From Bdellovibrionales bacterium RIFOXYD12_FULL_39_22 (GTDB lineage: Bacteria; Bdellovibrionota; Bacteriovoracia; Bacteriovoracales; Bacteriovoracaceae): DNA of 64,000 nucleotides. The stretch lies in the NCBI GenBank assembly GCA_001770205.1, contig MEQL01000039.1, forward strand, positions 136,787 through 200,786. Direction: 5' to 3'. The notes under the pieces are model-generated. The model did not search any database. It saw nothing but the letters and a program-made list of their open reading frames with translations, and was not told the DNA's origin. The number at the start of each line of letters is the position of its first letter. The first letter of the stretch is position 1. Made by a program: the position numbers and the translations under genes. This document shows positions 27,548-37,704 of the stretch, one piece after another.

Positions 27548-28489
27548 ATGACTAACTCAAATGACTCTAACAATATTTTAAACAAAATTGGCAACACTCC
27601 TCTTTTACATTTAAAACATTTTTCACAACAATATAATTCCAACATCTATGCCAAGGCGGAATTCTTTAATCCCGGAGGAAGCATAAAAGATCGTATTGGA
27701 CTGTCTATGATTTTGGCCGCCCAGCAAAATGGGAAATTATACACTGGTGCTACCATTATTGAACCAACCAGCGGGAACACCGGAATTGCTATTGCCTGGA
27801 TTGGAGCGGTTTTGGGGTATCGAGTAATTTTAGTAATGCCCGAAACGATGTCTGTTGAACGTCGCTCTATTTTAAAGGCCTATGGTGCAGAAATTGTTCT
27901 CTCGCCAGGAAAACTGGGCATGAGAGGAGCGATTACTCGCGCCAACGAATTGCTCGCAGAAATAAAAAACTCAATAACACTTGGCCAATTTGAAAATATG
28001 GCCAATCCAGAAATCCACTATAAAACTACTGCGGTAGAAATTTGGCAGGCCACTGGTGGCCATATTGACTACTTTGTTGCGGGGGTCGGAACAGGAGGAA
28101 CTATTTCGGGAGTGGGTAAATTTCTAAAGGAAAAAAATAAAAATATAAAAATAGTTGCCGTTGAACCCAAAGACTCCCCTGTTTTGTCTGGTGGAAATCC
28201 AGGCCCTCACCTTATTCAGGGGATTGGTGCTGGCTTTATTCCCGCTGTCTATAATCGAGAAGTGGTTGATGAGATAATCACCGTATCTGCAGAAGATGCA
28301 ATTTCCACTGCCCGCAGCATTGCCAATAAGGAGGGTGCCTTAGTTGGAATATCTTCCGGGGCCAATCTTTGGGCCACCACGCAGCTTGCCTCACGCGCAA
28401 CAAGCAATTCAGGCAACAAAAAAATCGACATCATCACCATTTTTTGTGATACCGGAGAACGCTATCTCTCCACTCCGCTGTTCTCTTAA
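27548..28489 (+). CDS. cysK: Cysteine synthase (O-acetylserine sulfhydrylase)
   Basis: 313 residues, standard CysK length. PLP-binding K47 in NPGGSIKDRIG, the substrate loop TSGNTGIA and the phosphate loop GVGTGGTISGVG are intact. It converts O-acetylserine plus sulfide to cysteine, so it completes the pathway begun by cysE just upstream. GGGAGG lies 11 bp before the ATG. Confidence 0.95.
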   Translation: MTNSNDSNNILNKIGNTPLLHLKHFSQQYNSNIYAKAEFFNPGGSIKDRIGLSMILAAQQNGKLYTGATIIEPTSGNTGIAIAWIGAVLGYRVILVMPETMSVERRSILKAYGAEIVLSPGKLGMRGAITRANELLAEIKNSITLGQFENMANPEIHYKTTAVEIWQATGGHIDYFVAGVGTGGTISGVGKFLKEKNKNIKIVAVEPKDSPVLSGGNPGPHLIQGIGAGFIPAVYNREVVDEIITVSAEDAISTARSIANKEGALVGISSGANLWATTQLASRATSNSGNKKIDIITIFCDTGERYLSTPLFS

Positions 28490-28708
28490 AAAGGTTTAAG
28501 GTTAAAAGGTACATCATACTTTTTCTAAGCACCGCAACACTTGCAACACGGGAATTACCTCCCCTAATACTTCTGGCCAAGGCCTCGAAAAAAGACAATT
28601 TAACCATAATGCTACAAATTTTTAAAAAAAATCGCTGTATTCGCTAAAGGAATTCCCGTCAAAACCGATCAGGTTATCATGACTCTTTCTTTTGTCAGGA
28701 GAGAAACT

Positions 28709-29122
28709 ATGAATCAATATTTTTTTAAAATTTCGTTTGGTATTATTTTGGGCGTATTTGCTTTTGGCACACTAATCGCTGAAGATAGCAAGGAAGGCCA
28801 ATACACTCCACCAGAAATAAAAATAGGCAGCGCGCCGGCCGCACCATCTAGTGATCCAGTGGCACCAACAAGTTGGGATAGTGAAAGTCACGAGTATAAT
28901 ATCGACGAGGTAAATCCCTCTGAACGCAATATCGCTTCGGGAACAACAGTAACTGAAGAAGAAGATGATAGTTCCGCCGTTGATAACTCGCTTACACCTT
29001 CTGAGCGCGGCCCATCTTCTAGTGCTAAGGCCAAAGACGATTCGGCGGCAATTGCTCCCGAAAATCGAGAATCACCAGCACATTCTTCTAAGGGTGTTCC
29101 CTTTTGGAAATTTGAGAAATAA
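28709..29122 (+). CDS. Small exported acidic, low-complexity protein
   Basis: 137 residues from ATG 28709 with AGGAG upstream. A signal peptide ends near LIAED. The rest is rich in Ser, Glu, Asp, Pro and Ala and likely disordered (PAAPSSDPVAPTS, EEEDDSSAVDNS), with a short aromatic C-terminus PFWKFEK. The 3' end overlaps the convergent rimO gene by 35 bp. Function unknown. Confidence 0.6.
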   Translation: MNQYFFKISFGIILGVFAFGTLIAEDSKEGQYTPPEIKIGSAPAAPSSDPVAPTSWDSESHEYNIDEVNPSERNIASGTTVTEEEDDSSAVDNSLTPSERGPSSSAKAKDDSAAIAPENRESPAHSSKGVPFWKFEK

Positions 29123-30488
29123 TTTTTCCGACCAAATCGTAATCGACCACTTCCTCTACTAATACCTTAACCATGTCGCCGACTTTTACTTCCAGTCCTT
29201 CGCTTTTATCGTTGATGATAACCTTGCCGTCAATATCTGGTGCTTGGCCACTATGGCGGCCTCTCCAAAGTAGATCGGTTTCTTCGTGATTTCCTTCAAT
29301 AAGAACATCTATGGTCTGCCCAATAAATTTTTTATTAAGTTTCGCCGCAATTTTCTTTTGCACATCATAAATCTTCTTTTGACGTTTAGCGATCAACTTG
29401 CCATTAATCTTATTGGGCAATTTAGAAGAAGGGGCCTCTTCTTCATCAGAGTAGGCAAACACTCCCAAATGATTAAATCCAATCTCTTTTACACCGGCCT
29501 CCATCTGAGCAAAATCATCTTCACTCTCCCCCGGAAAACCGACAATTAGCGATGTTCTTAAAACAATCTCGGGAATTTTTGCCCGAAGTAAATTAACTTT
29601 TCTTAATATCTCCTCTCCAGTAATTTTTCGATTCATCAACTTTAAAATACGATTTGAAAAATGCTGAATGGGAATATCCAAGTATTTACAAATTTTTTCC
29701 GAGTCCGCTATCTTCTTGATTACCGCTTCGTTTAAATCGTCTGGATAAAAATAAAAAAGTCTAATCCAGCGCAATCCAGCAATTGATTCTAATCTCTCTA
29801 GCAAATTAAACAAAGTATTGGGAGGTAATAGATCTTTTCCGTACTGTGATAAATCCTGGGAAATTAAATTTAACTCCACCACTCCACTTTTTACTAACTT
29901 CATCGCTTCGGCATATAACGAATCCACTGTTCGTGAGCGCAACTTTCCGCGAATTTGAGGAATAACACAAAAGGTGCAAAGACGATCGCAACCTTCCGAA
30001 ACTTTCAACCAGGCCATATATGAGGGAGCACTATTAATGCGAGGGTCTAATTCCGTATGAATAAATTTAGGTTCCCCGACAAAGGTCTTTTGTTTTAATT
30101 TCTTTTTTTCTAAATCATCTAAAAGAGTCGCAATCTTATTATATTCTCCAGTTCCTATCAGCAAATCGACCTCGGGAATTTCCTCCTCCACTTGCCCAGA
30201 ATAGCGCTGTGCCAAGCAACCAGCAACTACTAACGCTTTGCACTTTCCTTTTTCGGCATTTTTATAATCAGACATCTCCAAGATGACATCAACTGATTCT
30301 TTTTTGGCCACGTCGATAAAGGAGCAAGTATTTACTACAATAACTTCTGCCTCCTCAGGATTAGACGTATGCTGTAATCCGGCCTGCTCCAAAATACCTA
30401 GCATTACCTCTGAATCAACCAGATTTTTAGAACATCCTAGGGAGGCAAAGTGAATTAACTTTTTCTTCGCATGTGTTACGTCAATCAT
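29088..30488 (-). CDS. rimO: Ribosomal protein S12 methylthiotransferase
   Basis: 466 residues from ATG 30488. N-terminal UPF0004 cluster domain (SLGCSKNLVDSE), radical-SAM core with CDRLCTFCVIP (CxxxCxxC) and a C-terminal TRAM domain ending near VLVEEVVDYDLVGKI. It adds a methylthio group to Asp of ribosomal protein S12. The Asp in SLGCSKNLVDSE and the MNR-IT-E segment favour RimO over MiaB. The frame upstream of 30488 lacks a ribosome binding site. Confidence 0.93.
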   Translation of the reverse strand: MIDVTHAKKKLIHFASLGCSKNLVDSEVMLGILEQAGLQHTSNPEEAEVIVVNTCSFIDVAKKESVDVILEMSDYKNAEKGKCKALVVAGCLAQRYSGQVEEEIPEVDLLIGTGEYNKIATLLDDLEKKKLKQKTFVGEPKFIHTELDPRINSAPSYMAWLKVSEGCDRLCTFCVIPQIRGKLRSRTVDSLYAEAMKLVKSGVVELNLISQDLSQYGKDLLPPNTLFNLLERLESIAGLRWIRLFYFYPDDLNEAVIKKIADSEKICKYLDIPIQHFSNRILKLMNRKITGEEILRKVNLLRAKIPEIVLRTSLIVGFPGESEDDFAQMEAGVKEIGFNHLGVFAYSDEEEAPSSKLPNKINGKLIAKRQKKIYDVQKKIAAKLNKKFIGQTIDVLIEGNHEETDLLWRGRHSGQAPDIDGKVIINDKSEGLEVKVGDMVKVLVEEVVDYDLVGKIISQISKREHP

Positions 30489-30618
30489 AATAACAAATCC
30501 TCTGTTCCGCCTCAGCGCATTTGAATAGAAAAAATATAGTATCGGCACAAAGATATAGACTTATCTTAATATTTTGCCAACAATAATGGAGGCCAAAATC
30601 ACACCTGGGGAGTTTTTA

Positions 30619-32715
30619 GTGATTCCACTACTTAGACAGCTATTTTTTATTTTTCTTTTTTTTTCGTGCGCCTCAAATAAGCTGATTCTTCCCCCTACCT
30701 ATGATGAGATGAAAAAAATCAAATATGACATCTCCAAAAACCATCTTCCCCCCATCGATGAAGAGCGAAATATCCAGTGGACGTCCAAATATTTACAGGC
30801 CGATCTACTTTCTGCCAACGGAGCAAATGGCCTGGCCTGCCAAGCATTTAAAGAACTATCGGAGCAAAAAGATTTTCCTCTTTTTGAATTGGCCTTTATT
30901 AAAACGCTTACCGCCTGTTCCTATGGGCCAGAGGAACTAATTAAAATTTGGGAAACCGCTGAGGACCAAGTGCCTGGATGGTTGAAAGAATTATATTTAA
31001 ATGTATCGCTAAATCTGGCCGCTCATTTAGAAATGAAAGAACAAATTGCTAATTTCTCTTTTCAGCTCTCAAAATATGGCCGCGTCCAACATGAAAAAAT
31101 CAGACTAATAAATAGTGCCCTTGAAAACACTAGCGATCCAAAACTATCTACAAAGTTTCGCAATCGTCTTTATGCTATCTCCCCGCGATTAAATCCAATA
31201 ATTAACAATAATAATATCGAAGAAGTTGCTCGCGACTTTGAAAAAAGTCGCATGTTCGACAAGGCCCGCGAACTTTATCAAAATATTATCGATGGAAAAA
31301 ATATCTCTTTTGCAAAGCAAATTGAGTTAATGAATAGAATTGCCATGTCCTATAAACTTGAACGTAAATTAGATGCCTTTCGAAAAAAGACCGGCGAAAT
31401 TAGCGAACTAATAAATTCAAAGTTTCAGAACACTCCTCAAAGTGAAGAATATAAAAACGCCCTAATCTCCAATGAAATTAAATTTGCTCGCGCACTTTGG
31501 ACCAGCGATAATGGGGAAAAAGCAAAAAAAATCCTACTAAATATTTTAAAACATGCCCCCTCCAATCCCAATACTCGGGCGACTATTTTAAACTCTTTGG
31601 GTGGAATATCCATGGAGGCGCGCGACTTAGAATTGGCCATTATCTATTATAAGGAGGCCCTTTTATCTGGCGACATCGGTGCTGATTTACGTGATCAACT
31701 ATGTTGGAATGTAGGTTGGATCTACTATCATCTTAAAAAATTTAGTAATGCTCAAGAGACTTTTTCTTCTTGTCAGGCCAATAGCGTCAGTAACTCTTAT
31801 CGGTTAAAACTAAAGTTTTGGGAGGCCCGCGCTCTACATTCGTCTGGCAATACTGATCGTGCTGTCGATCTTTTTAATGAGTTAGTGTTGGCCGATGAAT
31901 ATGGATATTACGGAATTATGGCGGCACGAGAATTAGGTCTTAGCTATTCACCATTAGAGGTAGAAAATCCTCCGACCGCTGAACTTATTCCTACCTTCGA
32001 ATGGTTAATTTCCGTTGGCGAACATACTCTCGCATCTAAATTCATCACTAACTATAACAGCAAAAAGCGAAATCCCACAGATCGATTAAAAATAATTCCA
32101 TTACTGGCCCGCGCCCACGCCTATGATATTTTGATTGAAGAATTTTATAAGCTCGACGATAAAATTCGTGGCAAAGTTACTGGCCAGTACGTAAAATTGC
32201 TTTTTCCAACTCCATTTCTTTCTATTTCAAAAAAAGCTGCGGATAAATTTAAAATAGATTCCGAGTTCATTCACTCCATTGCTCGGCAAGAATCCTCTTT
32301 TAATCCCGTGGCCCGCAGTTTTGCAGATGCCTTTGGAATTATGCAAATTATTCCAGAACGCGGAGCTGAACTATCTCGTCGCTATAATATTCCCTATACT
32401 GACTTCAAAAGTCTCTTCAACGAATCTACTAATATAAATATGGGGGCGGCACTTTTAAAAGAGCTTTTGGCCAAATATGAAGGGTGTATGGTTTTGGCCA
32501 CAGCATCATATAACGCCAGTGAGAGCGCCATCAATCAATGGTTACGTGATCGCTATAACGGCGACATGGTAGAATTTATCGAAATGATTCCTTATCAGGA
32601 AACCAATCACTATGTAAAAATTGTTCTACGCAACTTTATCAATTATAAACGAATCGCTGCCGATGAAGAGTTTGAATTTCCCAATAAAATTCTACAATAT
32701 AAGCGGCAAAAATAG
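30619..32715 (+). CDS. Soluble lytic murein transglycosylase-type lipoprotein
   Basis: About 698 residues starting at GTG 30619, which has GGGGAG 4-5 bp before it and opens a lipoprotein signal (lipobox ending FFSC); upstream ATGs lack this. The middle is helical with TPR-like repeats, as in Slt70. The C-terminal lysozyme-like domain has catalytic E558 in ARQESSFNP, followed by AFGIMQIIPERG and YNASESAI. It cleaves peptidoglycan glycan strands with 1,6-anhydromuramyl formation. It ends 15 bp before a TolC-family gene, suggesting wall opening is coupled to the export system downstream. Confidence 0.93.
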   Translation: MIPLLRQLFFIFLFFSCASNKLILPPTYDEMKKIKYDISKNHLPPIDEERNIQWTSKYLQADLLSANGANGLACQAFKELSEQKDFPLFELAFIKTLTACSYGPEELIKIWETAEDQVPGWLKELYLNVSLNLAAHLEMKEQIANFSFQLSKYGRVQHEKIRLINSALENTSDPKLSTKFRNRLYAISPRLNPIINNNNIEEVARDFEKSRMFDKARELYQNIIDGKNISFAKQIELMNRIAMSYKLERKLDAFRKKTGEISELINSKFQNTPQSEEYKNALISNEIKFARALWTSDNGEKAKKILLNILKHAPSNPNTRATILNSLGGISMEARDLELAIIYYKEALLSGDIGADLRDQLCWNVGWIYYHLKKFSNAQETFSSCQANSVSNSYRLKLKFWEARALHSSGNTDRAVDLFNELVLADEYGYYGIMAARELGLSYSPLEVENPPTAELIPTFEWLISVGEHTLASKFITNYNSKKRNPTDRLKIIPLLARAHAYDILIEEFYKLDDKIRGKVTGQYVKLLFPTPFLSISKKAADKFKIDSEFIHSIARQESSFNPVARSFADAFGIMQIIPERGAELSRRYNIPYTDFKSLFNESTNINMGAALLKELLAKYEGCMVLATASYNASESAINQWLRDRYNGDMVEFIEMIPYQETNHYVKIVLRNFINYKRIAADEEFEFPNKILQYKRQK

Positions 32716-32730
32716 AGGTATAAAAAGTCC

Positions 32731-34107
32731 ATGAACATAAAATTTTTATCCATTTTTTTTATTTCAATAACTATAACTCAAGCGGCCACTTCTTCGCAGC
32801 AGGCACCTCTTTTCAAAGAGCGCTTAACTTCTGCCATTGACAAAGTCATTCATAACTCGGCGGCCCTAAAGTCTACAATGGCATCCGCCTCTGCCTTTTT
32901 ACATCAATCTGAGGCGGCATATGCTTTGCTATGGCCTAGTCTGGCCTTGGCCGGAAATTACTCTTATCAATCAGAAGTGCCAGCAACAATCGGCCCTATG
33001 GGCGTGGCCATTTTGGGTGAACATGAAAATTATGCAGTAGGCCCAGTGCTTAGCTACACCCTCTTTGATGGAGGCAAAGATCGTAAAAATGCTGAAGGGC
33101 TAGCGCTTCTATCTGACGCTAAAGAAAATGGTTCAGAAATTTTTCAAAAACAATTAGAGTTAACCATAAAACAAACTTATTTTAAAACTCAATACTCCCT
33201 TCGCGAATTAACACTCACTGCTAAATCACTAAAATTGGCACAAGATCAAGGAAGAGATATTCAACTTCGCTTTAAGGCCGGCGCCGCTAGTCGCCTAGAG
33301 CAAACTTTGGCAAATCGCGAAATTATTGGTTATAAGATGAAATTTATGCAGGCGCAAACTAATCTTGCTGCAAATTTGCGCGAACTAATTTCTCTCACTG
33401 GAGAGGATTTAACTTTTGATACCTCTCACCCGGTGCCAACAGAATTGGCCACGGATCTTCCAGACGATATCGATCCTCCCTCGCTACGAGTTGACCTAGA
33501 TGACCTTTCCACCACTCTGCGAGAAAATCGTTTCGTAAGTAATATTCCGGCCAGCGAAGCAGTAAAAAATCACCCAGAGATGATTGCACTACAAAATCAA
33601 GAAAACTCGGCCTATACTTTGGCAAGCAGTGAGCGCGCAAACTTTTTTCCTAAAATTCAATTGCAAGCAAAGTCTCAATATATTTTTCCCAAAATCGGAC
33701 TAGAAGAAGAGTCTATTCAAAATAGCGTTTCTGCCTCTTTATCTTTTTCTCTCTGGGATTGGGGAATTATTAGTAATCGAGTATCGCAAAAAACAAATGA
33801 TGCGCTGGCCTTGCAATACCAAAAAGAGCAAAAGCAATCTGACTTAGCAAAAGAATACAACAAGGCCTCTGATGCTCTGGCCAACCTCTTGGCCCAGCAA
33901 AAATTGGGAGCACAAAATGTTCGTGAGGCACGAGAAGTTGAACAACTTACCTATCAATCCTACAAAGTTGGCAAGGTTCGCTATTTAGATGTACAAGATG
34001 CCAACTTAAAACTTTTGCAGACGGAAGTTAGCATGGCCCAAATTGAAAGTGCCATTTTGATGCAAACTGCGATATTAGATTATTTGGCCACCACAACAAG
34101 TAAATAA
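32731..34107 (+). CDS. TolC-family outer-membrane efflux protein
   Basis: 458 residues with a signal peptide (to about residue 19) and two OEP repeats; the long helices contain the usual RFKAGAASRLEQ and SYKVGKVRYLDVQDANLKLLQ motifs. Outer-membrane channel for the export system encoded by the next five genes. Confidence 0.92.
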   Translation: MNIKFLSIFFISITITQAATSSQQAPLFKERLTSAIDKVIHNSAALKSTMASASAFLHQSEAAYALLWPSLALAGNYSYQSEVPATIGPMGVAILGEHENYAVGPVLSYTLFDGGKDRKNAEGLALLSDAKENGSEIFQKQLELTIKQTYFKTQYSLRELTLTAKSLKLAQDQGRDIQLRFKAGAASRLEQTLANREIIGYKMKFMQAQTNLAANLRELISLTGEDLTFDTSHPVPTELATDLPDDIDPPSLRVDLDDLSTTLRENRFVSNIPASEAVKNHPEMIALQNQENSAYTLASSERANFFPKIQLQAKSQYIFPKIGLEEESIQNSVSASLSFSLWDWGIISNRVSQKTNDALALQYQKEQKQSDLAKEYNKASDALANLLAQQKLGAQNVREAREVEQLTYQSYKVGKVRYLDVQDANLKLLQTEVSMAQIESAILMQTAILDYLATTTSK

Positions 34108-34125
34108 TAAGGCCAGGAGAAAAAT

Positions 34126-34881
34126 ATGGAAAATGGAAAGAGTTCAAATACTATTAAAAAACAAATTGGAATTCTCATTCTAATCATCTGTCTTGGATTT
34201 GTTATTAAAATTATTTTCTTCCCTCCTAATTTTTACTATGCAGGAACATTAGAGGCCACCAAAATAGATATTTCTTCACGACTTGTTTCTGTAATTTCTA
34301 AAAATAATTATCAAGAAGGATCTACTATTACTAAAGGTGATACCCTGATGTCTCTGGCCTGTGAAGATCATCATTTAGCTCAAAAAATTGCGGCCCAAAA
34401 TTTTATCCGCGCGGCCAGACTATACAAACAGGGATCTCAATCAGAGGAAAGTTATGATCAGATAAAAAATCGCAAAGAAGAAGCAGATCTCCGGCTTAGT
34501 TGGTGTACTATTGTCTCACCAATTTCGGGAACTATACTGAATAAATACCATGAAGAAGGTGAGATGGTTAATGTGGGAACCAAACTTTTTACCCTTGCTA
34601 ACCTTAAGGCCGATCTTTATGCCACCATTTACATTCCACAAGAACTAATTTTTCAAATTAAAATTGGCCAAAAACTTTCAGGATATCTACCAGAAATGAA
34701 CATGAGAAAATTTGATGGAATCGTGGCCAAGGTGGCAGAAGAAGCAGAATTTACACCTAAAAATGTTCAGACGCGAGAAGAGCGTACTCGTTTAGTTTTT
34801 GCCGTCGATATCTCCTTCCAAAATCCAGAAGAGATTTTAAAACCGGGAATGACAATCGAAGTAAAAATTGAGGATAAGTGA
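34126..34881 (+). CDS. HlyD/EmrA-type periplasmic adaptor
   Basis: 251 residues, short for the family. One N-terminal membrane helix (residues ~10-28), then biotinyl-lipoyl-like half motifs around a shortened helical hairpin: LEATKIDISSRLVSVISKNN and, after the hairpin, VSPISGTILNKYHEEGEMVNVG. The hairpin is only about 45 residues, so the reach to TolC is limited. Ends in a TGATG overlap with the ATPase gene. Confidence 0.88.
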   Translation: MENGKSSNTIKKQIGILILIICLGFVIKIIFFPPNFYYAGTLEATKIDISSRLVSVISKNNYQEGSTITKGDTLMSLACEDHHLAQKIAAQNFIRAARLYKQGSQSEESYDQIKNRKEEADLRLSWCTIVSPISGTILNKYHEEGEMVNVGTKLFTLANLKADLYATIYIPQELIFQIKIGQKLSGYLPEMNMRKFDGIVAKVAEEAEFTPKNVQTREERTRLVFAVDISFQNPEEILKPGMTIEVKIEDK

Positions 34882-35657
34882 TGAAACTGACGCACTCATC
34901 ATCAAGCAGCGCTTCCGCTATTGGGATTACGGTTAATAATCTCTACAAGAAATTAGGTCCCAACCAAGCACTAGATAATGTTTCCATGAATTTTTCCGCT
35001 GGCCTTATGCACGGACTGATCGGCCCGGAAGGAGCAGGCAAAACAACGCTTTTGCGCACACTGATTAAACTTTTAACACAAGATCGCGGCACTATCTGCT
35101 ATACCGAAAATCAGCGCGAAGTAACTTACGAGGAAATTCGAGAAACAGTTGCCTACATGCCTCAACAGCAAAGTCTCTATGGTGATCTCTCCATTGATGA
35201 ACATCTGGAATTTTTCCGAGAACTCTACTCCATTCCTTCGGAGCAATATAATCACAAACGAGAAGATCTTTTAAGAATTACTCGATTAGATAAATTTGTT
35301 GATCGTCCGGCCAGCAAACTTTCGGGTGGAATGTATAAAAAATTAGGTCTAATGTGCTCCCTCTTGCGCTCCCCGCGAGTTTTACTTTTAGATGAACCGA
35401 CCAACGGGGTAGATCCCATCAGTCGCCGAGAATTTTGGGAGCTTTTATATCGCCTATCCGATCAAAAAATTTTAATAATTATTGCCACAGCATATTTAGA
35501 TGAGGCCGAACGTTGCGCCCAAGTTCATCTTTTAGAATCCGGAAAGTTTTTGGCAGAAGGAGTTCCTCGCGAATTACTACAACAGGAAGGGTTGGATAAT
35601 TTCGATGCCCTTTTCATTGCTCGCTCCAAGGCCCAGGAGGTTTTGCATCGAACCTAA
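34881..35657 (+). CDS. ABC-2-type exporter ATPase, first half (YbhF/YhiH-like, degenerate switch)
   Basis: 258 residues from ATG 34881 (TGATG). Walker A is GPEGAGKTT, signature LSGGMYKKLG and Walker B LLLDEPTNGVDP. The switch His is missing: IIATAYLDEAE has Ala-Tyr where THxxDE is usual. In fused YbhF-like transporters the first half shows the same loss, so this gene likely forms the poorly hydrolytic half of a heterodimer with the next gene. Confidence 0.88.
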   Translation: MKLTHSSSSSASAIGITVNNLYKKLGPNQALDNVSMNFSAGLMHGLIGPEGAGKTTLLRTLIKLLTQDRGTICYTENQREVTYEEIRETVAYMPQQQSLYGDLSIDEHLEFFRELYSIPSEQYNHKREDLLRITRLDKFVDRPASKLSGGMYKKLGLMCSLLRSPRVLLLDEPTNGVDPISRREFWELLYRLSDQKILIIIATAYLDEAERCAQVHLLESGKFLAEGVPRELLQQEGLDNFDALFIARSKAQEVLHRT

Positions 35658-36591
35658 AACACCCCTCGACTTTGCTGTTGAAGTGGCCAATTTAGTTGTT
35701 CAATTTGGAGATTTCAAAGCAGTTAACAATGTCAGCTTCAAAGTTTTTAAGGGAGAAATTTTTGGTTTTTTAGGGGCCAATGGTGCCGGAAAAACCACTA
35801 CTATTCGAGTACTTTGTGGACTACTTATCCCTACACAAGGCCATGCCTCGGTGGCCGGAATTTCTTACGATGACATAACCAACACTGATCGAATCAAAGA
35901 CAAGGTTGGATATATGTCCCAAAAATTTACACTCTACAACGATCTTACCGTGGAAGAAAATCTGTCCTTCACCGCCTCCCTTCGAAAAATTCCAGCGACA
36001 ACTTTTGAAAAACGCAAGCAGGAGTTGCTTAATTTTATCTCTTTTAACAAACCAATCAAAACCATGGTAAAAGATCTTCCCGGCGGAATGAAACAGCAAG
36101 TATCACTGGCCGCTTCCATCTTGCACGATCCTGAAATTATTTTTTTGGATGAACCAACCGCCGGCGTAACTTCTGCCTCGCGTGAAAAATTTTGGGATCT
36201 AATTAAAAAGCTGGCACGGCAGGGAAAAACTATTTTTGTGACCTCCCACTATATGGACGAAGTCGAACAATGTGATCGAATTGCTCTTATGCGTGCTGGA
36301 GAATTGATTGCAATTGATTCTCCTAGCGGCCTTAAACGTTCAACTTTTCCCAAACCACTCTATGAACTATACCCTCAACGCAACATAACTTTTGCAGAAG
36401 CAGAAAGCTTGCGCGAAGGCCATTTTTTTGAATCTTTTGAAGCCTATGGGCAGCGTTATCACGCCTCCCCCATTAGCGAAGCTCATTGGAATGATTTTAA
36501 AAATAAATATGCATCTGATTTTACCATTCGAGCAATTACTCCTACGCTGGAAGATGTTTTTATTCGATTAGTGGAGGGCAATGATCGATGA
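35605..36591 (+). CDS. ABC-2-type exporter ATPase, second half
   Basis: 328 residues from ATG 35605, which overlaps the previous gene by 53 bp; a start nearer 35640, after AGGAGG, would need a non-standard codon. Walker A GANGAGKTTT, signature LPGGMKQQ (Ser replaced by Pro), Walker B IIFLDEPTAG, then VTSASR in place of the usual VDP-SR, and a normal switch SHYMDEVE. Pairs with the preceding ATPase and two permeases, equivalent to one fused YbhF/RbbA-type protein split in two. Confidence 0.88.
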   Translation: MPFSLLAPRPRRFCIEPKTPLDFAVEVANLVVQFGDFKAVNNVSFKVFKGEIFGFLGANGAGKTTTIRVLCGLLIPTQGHASVAGISYDDITNTDRIKDKVGYMSQKFTLYNDLTVEENLSFTASLRKIPATTFEKRKQELLNFISFNKPIKTMVKDLPGGMKQQVSLAASILHDPEIIFLDEPTAGVTSASREKFWDLIKKLARQGKTIFVTSHYMDEVEQCDRIALMRAGELIAIDSPSGLKRSTFPKPLYELYPQRNITFAEAESLREGHFFESFEAYGQRYHASPISEAHWNDFKNKYASDFTIRAITPTLEDVFIRLVEGNDR

Positions 36592-37697
36592 AAATTTCTC
36601 GCGCTTTTGCTATTGCCGAAAAAGAGGTTTTTCATGTAATGCGTGATCCCTTCACCCTGGCGATGGCCCTTCTACTTCCCATGATGATGGTCATGATTTT
36701 TGGTTTTGCCATTGAGTTTAATGTGAAAAATATACATTTAGCACTCTATGATGGCGACAAAACTGCCGCCTCTCGAAAAGTTGCCGAAACACTGGCCAGC
36801 TCGCACTATTTTATTATTTCTCCGACGGATAGTCCCCAAAAAGCTATCGCTCAAATTTTTGCAGAAAAAGATCGTGCCGCGCTAATTATTAACCGCAACT
36901 TCGAATACAATTTATTCGCCGGCCAAGGTGCTCACGCCCAACTTGTTTTGGATGGCTCTGACAACTCCACCGTAGGATCAATTATTGGATATTTCTCTAC
37001 CATTCAAAAATTGTCCTATGAAAAAATAACCAAAGAAAAAATTCCCTACATGATTAACCTAAAAACTCGTTTTTTATATAACCCGGAATTAAATAGTCGT
37101 TGGTTTATTGTTCCTGGCCTGATGGTGGTGGTAATTGCCGTTTTGTCTACGCTTCTTACCTCTTTAACTATCGCGCGCGAATATGAAAATGGTTCTATGG
37201 AATTGCTTCTTTCTACTCCCATTCGGCCCATCGAAATTATTTTGGGAAAACTTGCTCCATATGTCATCTTAGGGTTTGGTTCAGTAACTTTTGTCTACAT
37301 CATGGCCCGCGGTTTTTTCGAAGTCCCTTTTCGTGGTAGTCATTTGGTATTTTACGGTGGCTGTTTTATTTTTCTTACTACTTGCTTAGCACAGGGACTC
37401 CTTATTTCTACCACCATTCGCAAACAACAAATGTCCATGCAAGTGGCCATGACCACCGCCCTTCTTCCTTCCATACTTCTGTCTGGTTTTATCTTTCCTG
37501 TGGAGAGCATGCCCTTATTTTTTAGAATTCTCACGGCCATCTTGCCGGCACGTTGGTTCATGGAAGTTAGTCGCGATGTTTTTCTTAAAGGATCAGGGGT
37601 ATATGAACTACGCTATAGCTTTTTCGTACTGTCAGTCATCTGCATTTTAATGGTAGTGGCCTCGATAAAAAAATTCAAACGAGATGTGGAGGCATAA
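36588..37697 (+). CDS. ABC-2-type permease (YbhS/YhhJ-like)
   Basis: 369 residues overlapping the ATPase stop (ATGA). N-terminal helix then a large periplasmic loop and five C-terminal helices, the ABC-2 layout. LSTPIRPIEIILGKLAPY is the coupling-helix segment of the family. First of two paralogous permeases, forming the heterodimeric membrane core. Confidence 0.92.
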   Translation: MKISRAFAIAEKEVFHVMRDPFTLAMALLLPMMMVMIFGFAIEFNVKNIHLALYDGDKTAASRKVAETLASSHYFIISPTDSPQKAIAQIFAEKDRAALIINRNFEYNLFAGQGAHAQLVLDGSDNSTVGSIIGYFSTIQKLSYEKITKEKIPYMINLKTRFLYNPELNSRWFIVPGLMVVVIAVLSTLLTSLTIAREYENGSMELLLSTPIRPIEIILGKLAPYVILGFGSVTFVYIMARGFFEVPFRGSHLVFYGGCFIFLTTCLAQGLLISTTIRKQQMSMQVAMTTALLPSILLSGFIFPVESMPLFFRILTAILPARWFMEVSRDVFLKGSGVYELRYSFFVLSVICILMVVASIKKFKRDVEA

Positions 37698-37704
37698 AAT
37701 AACA

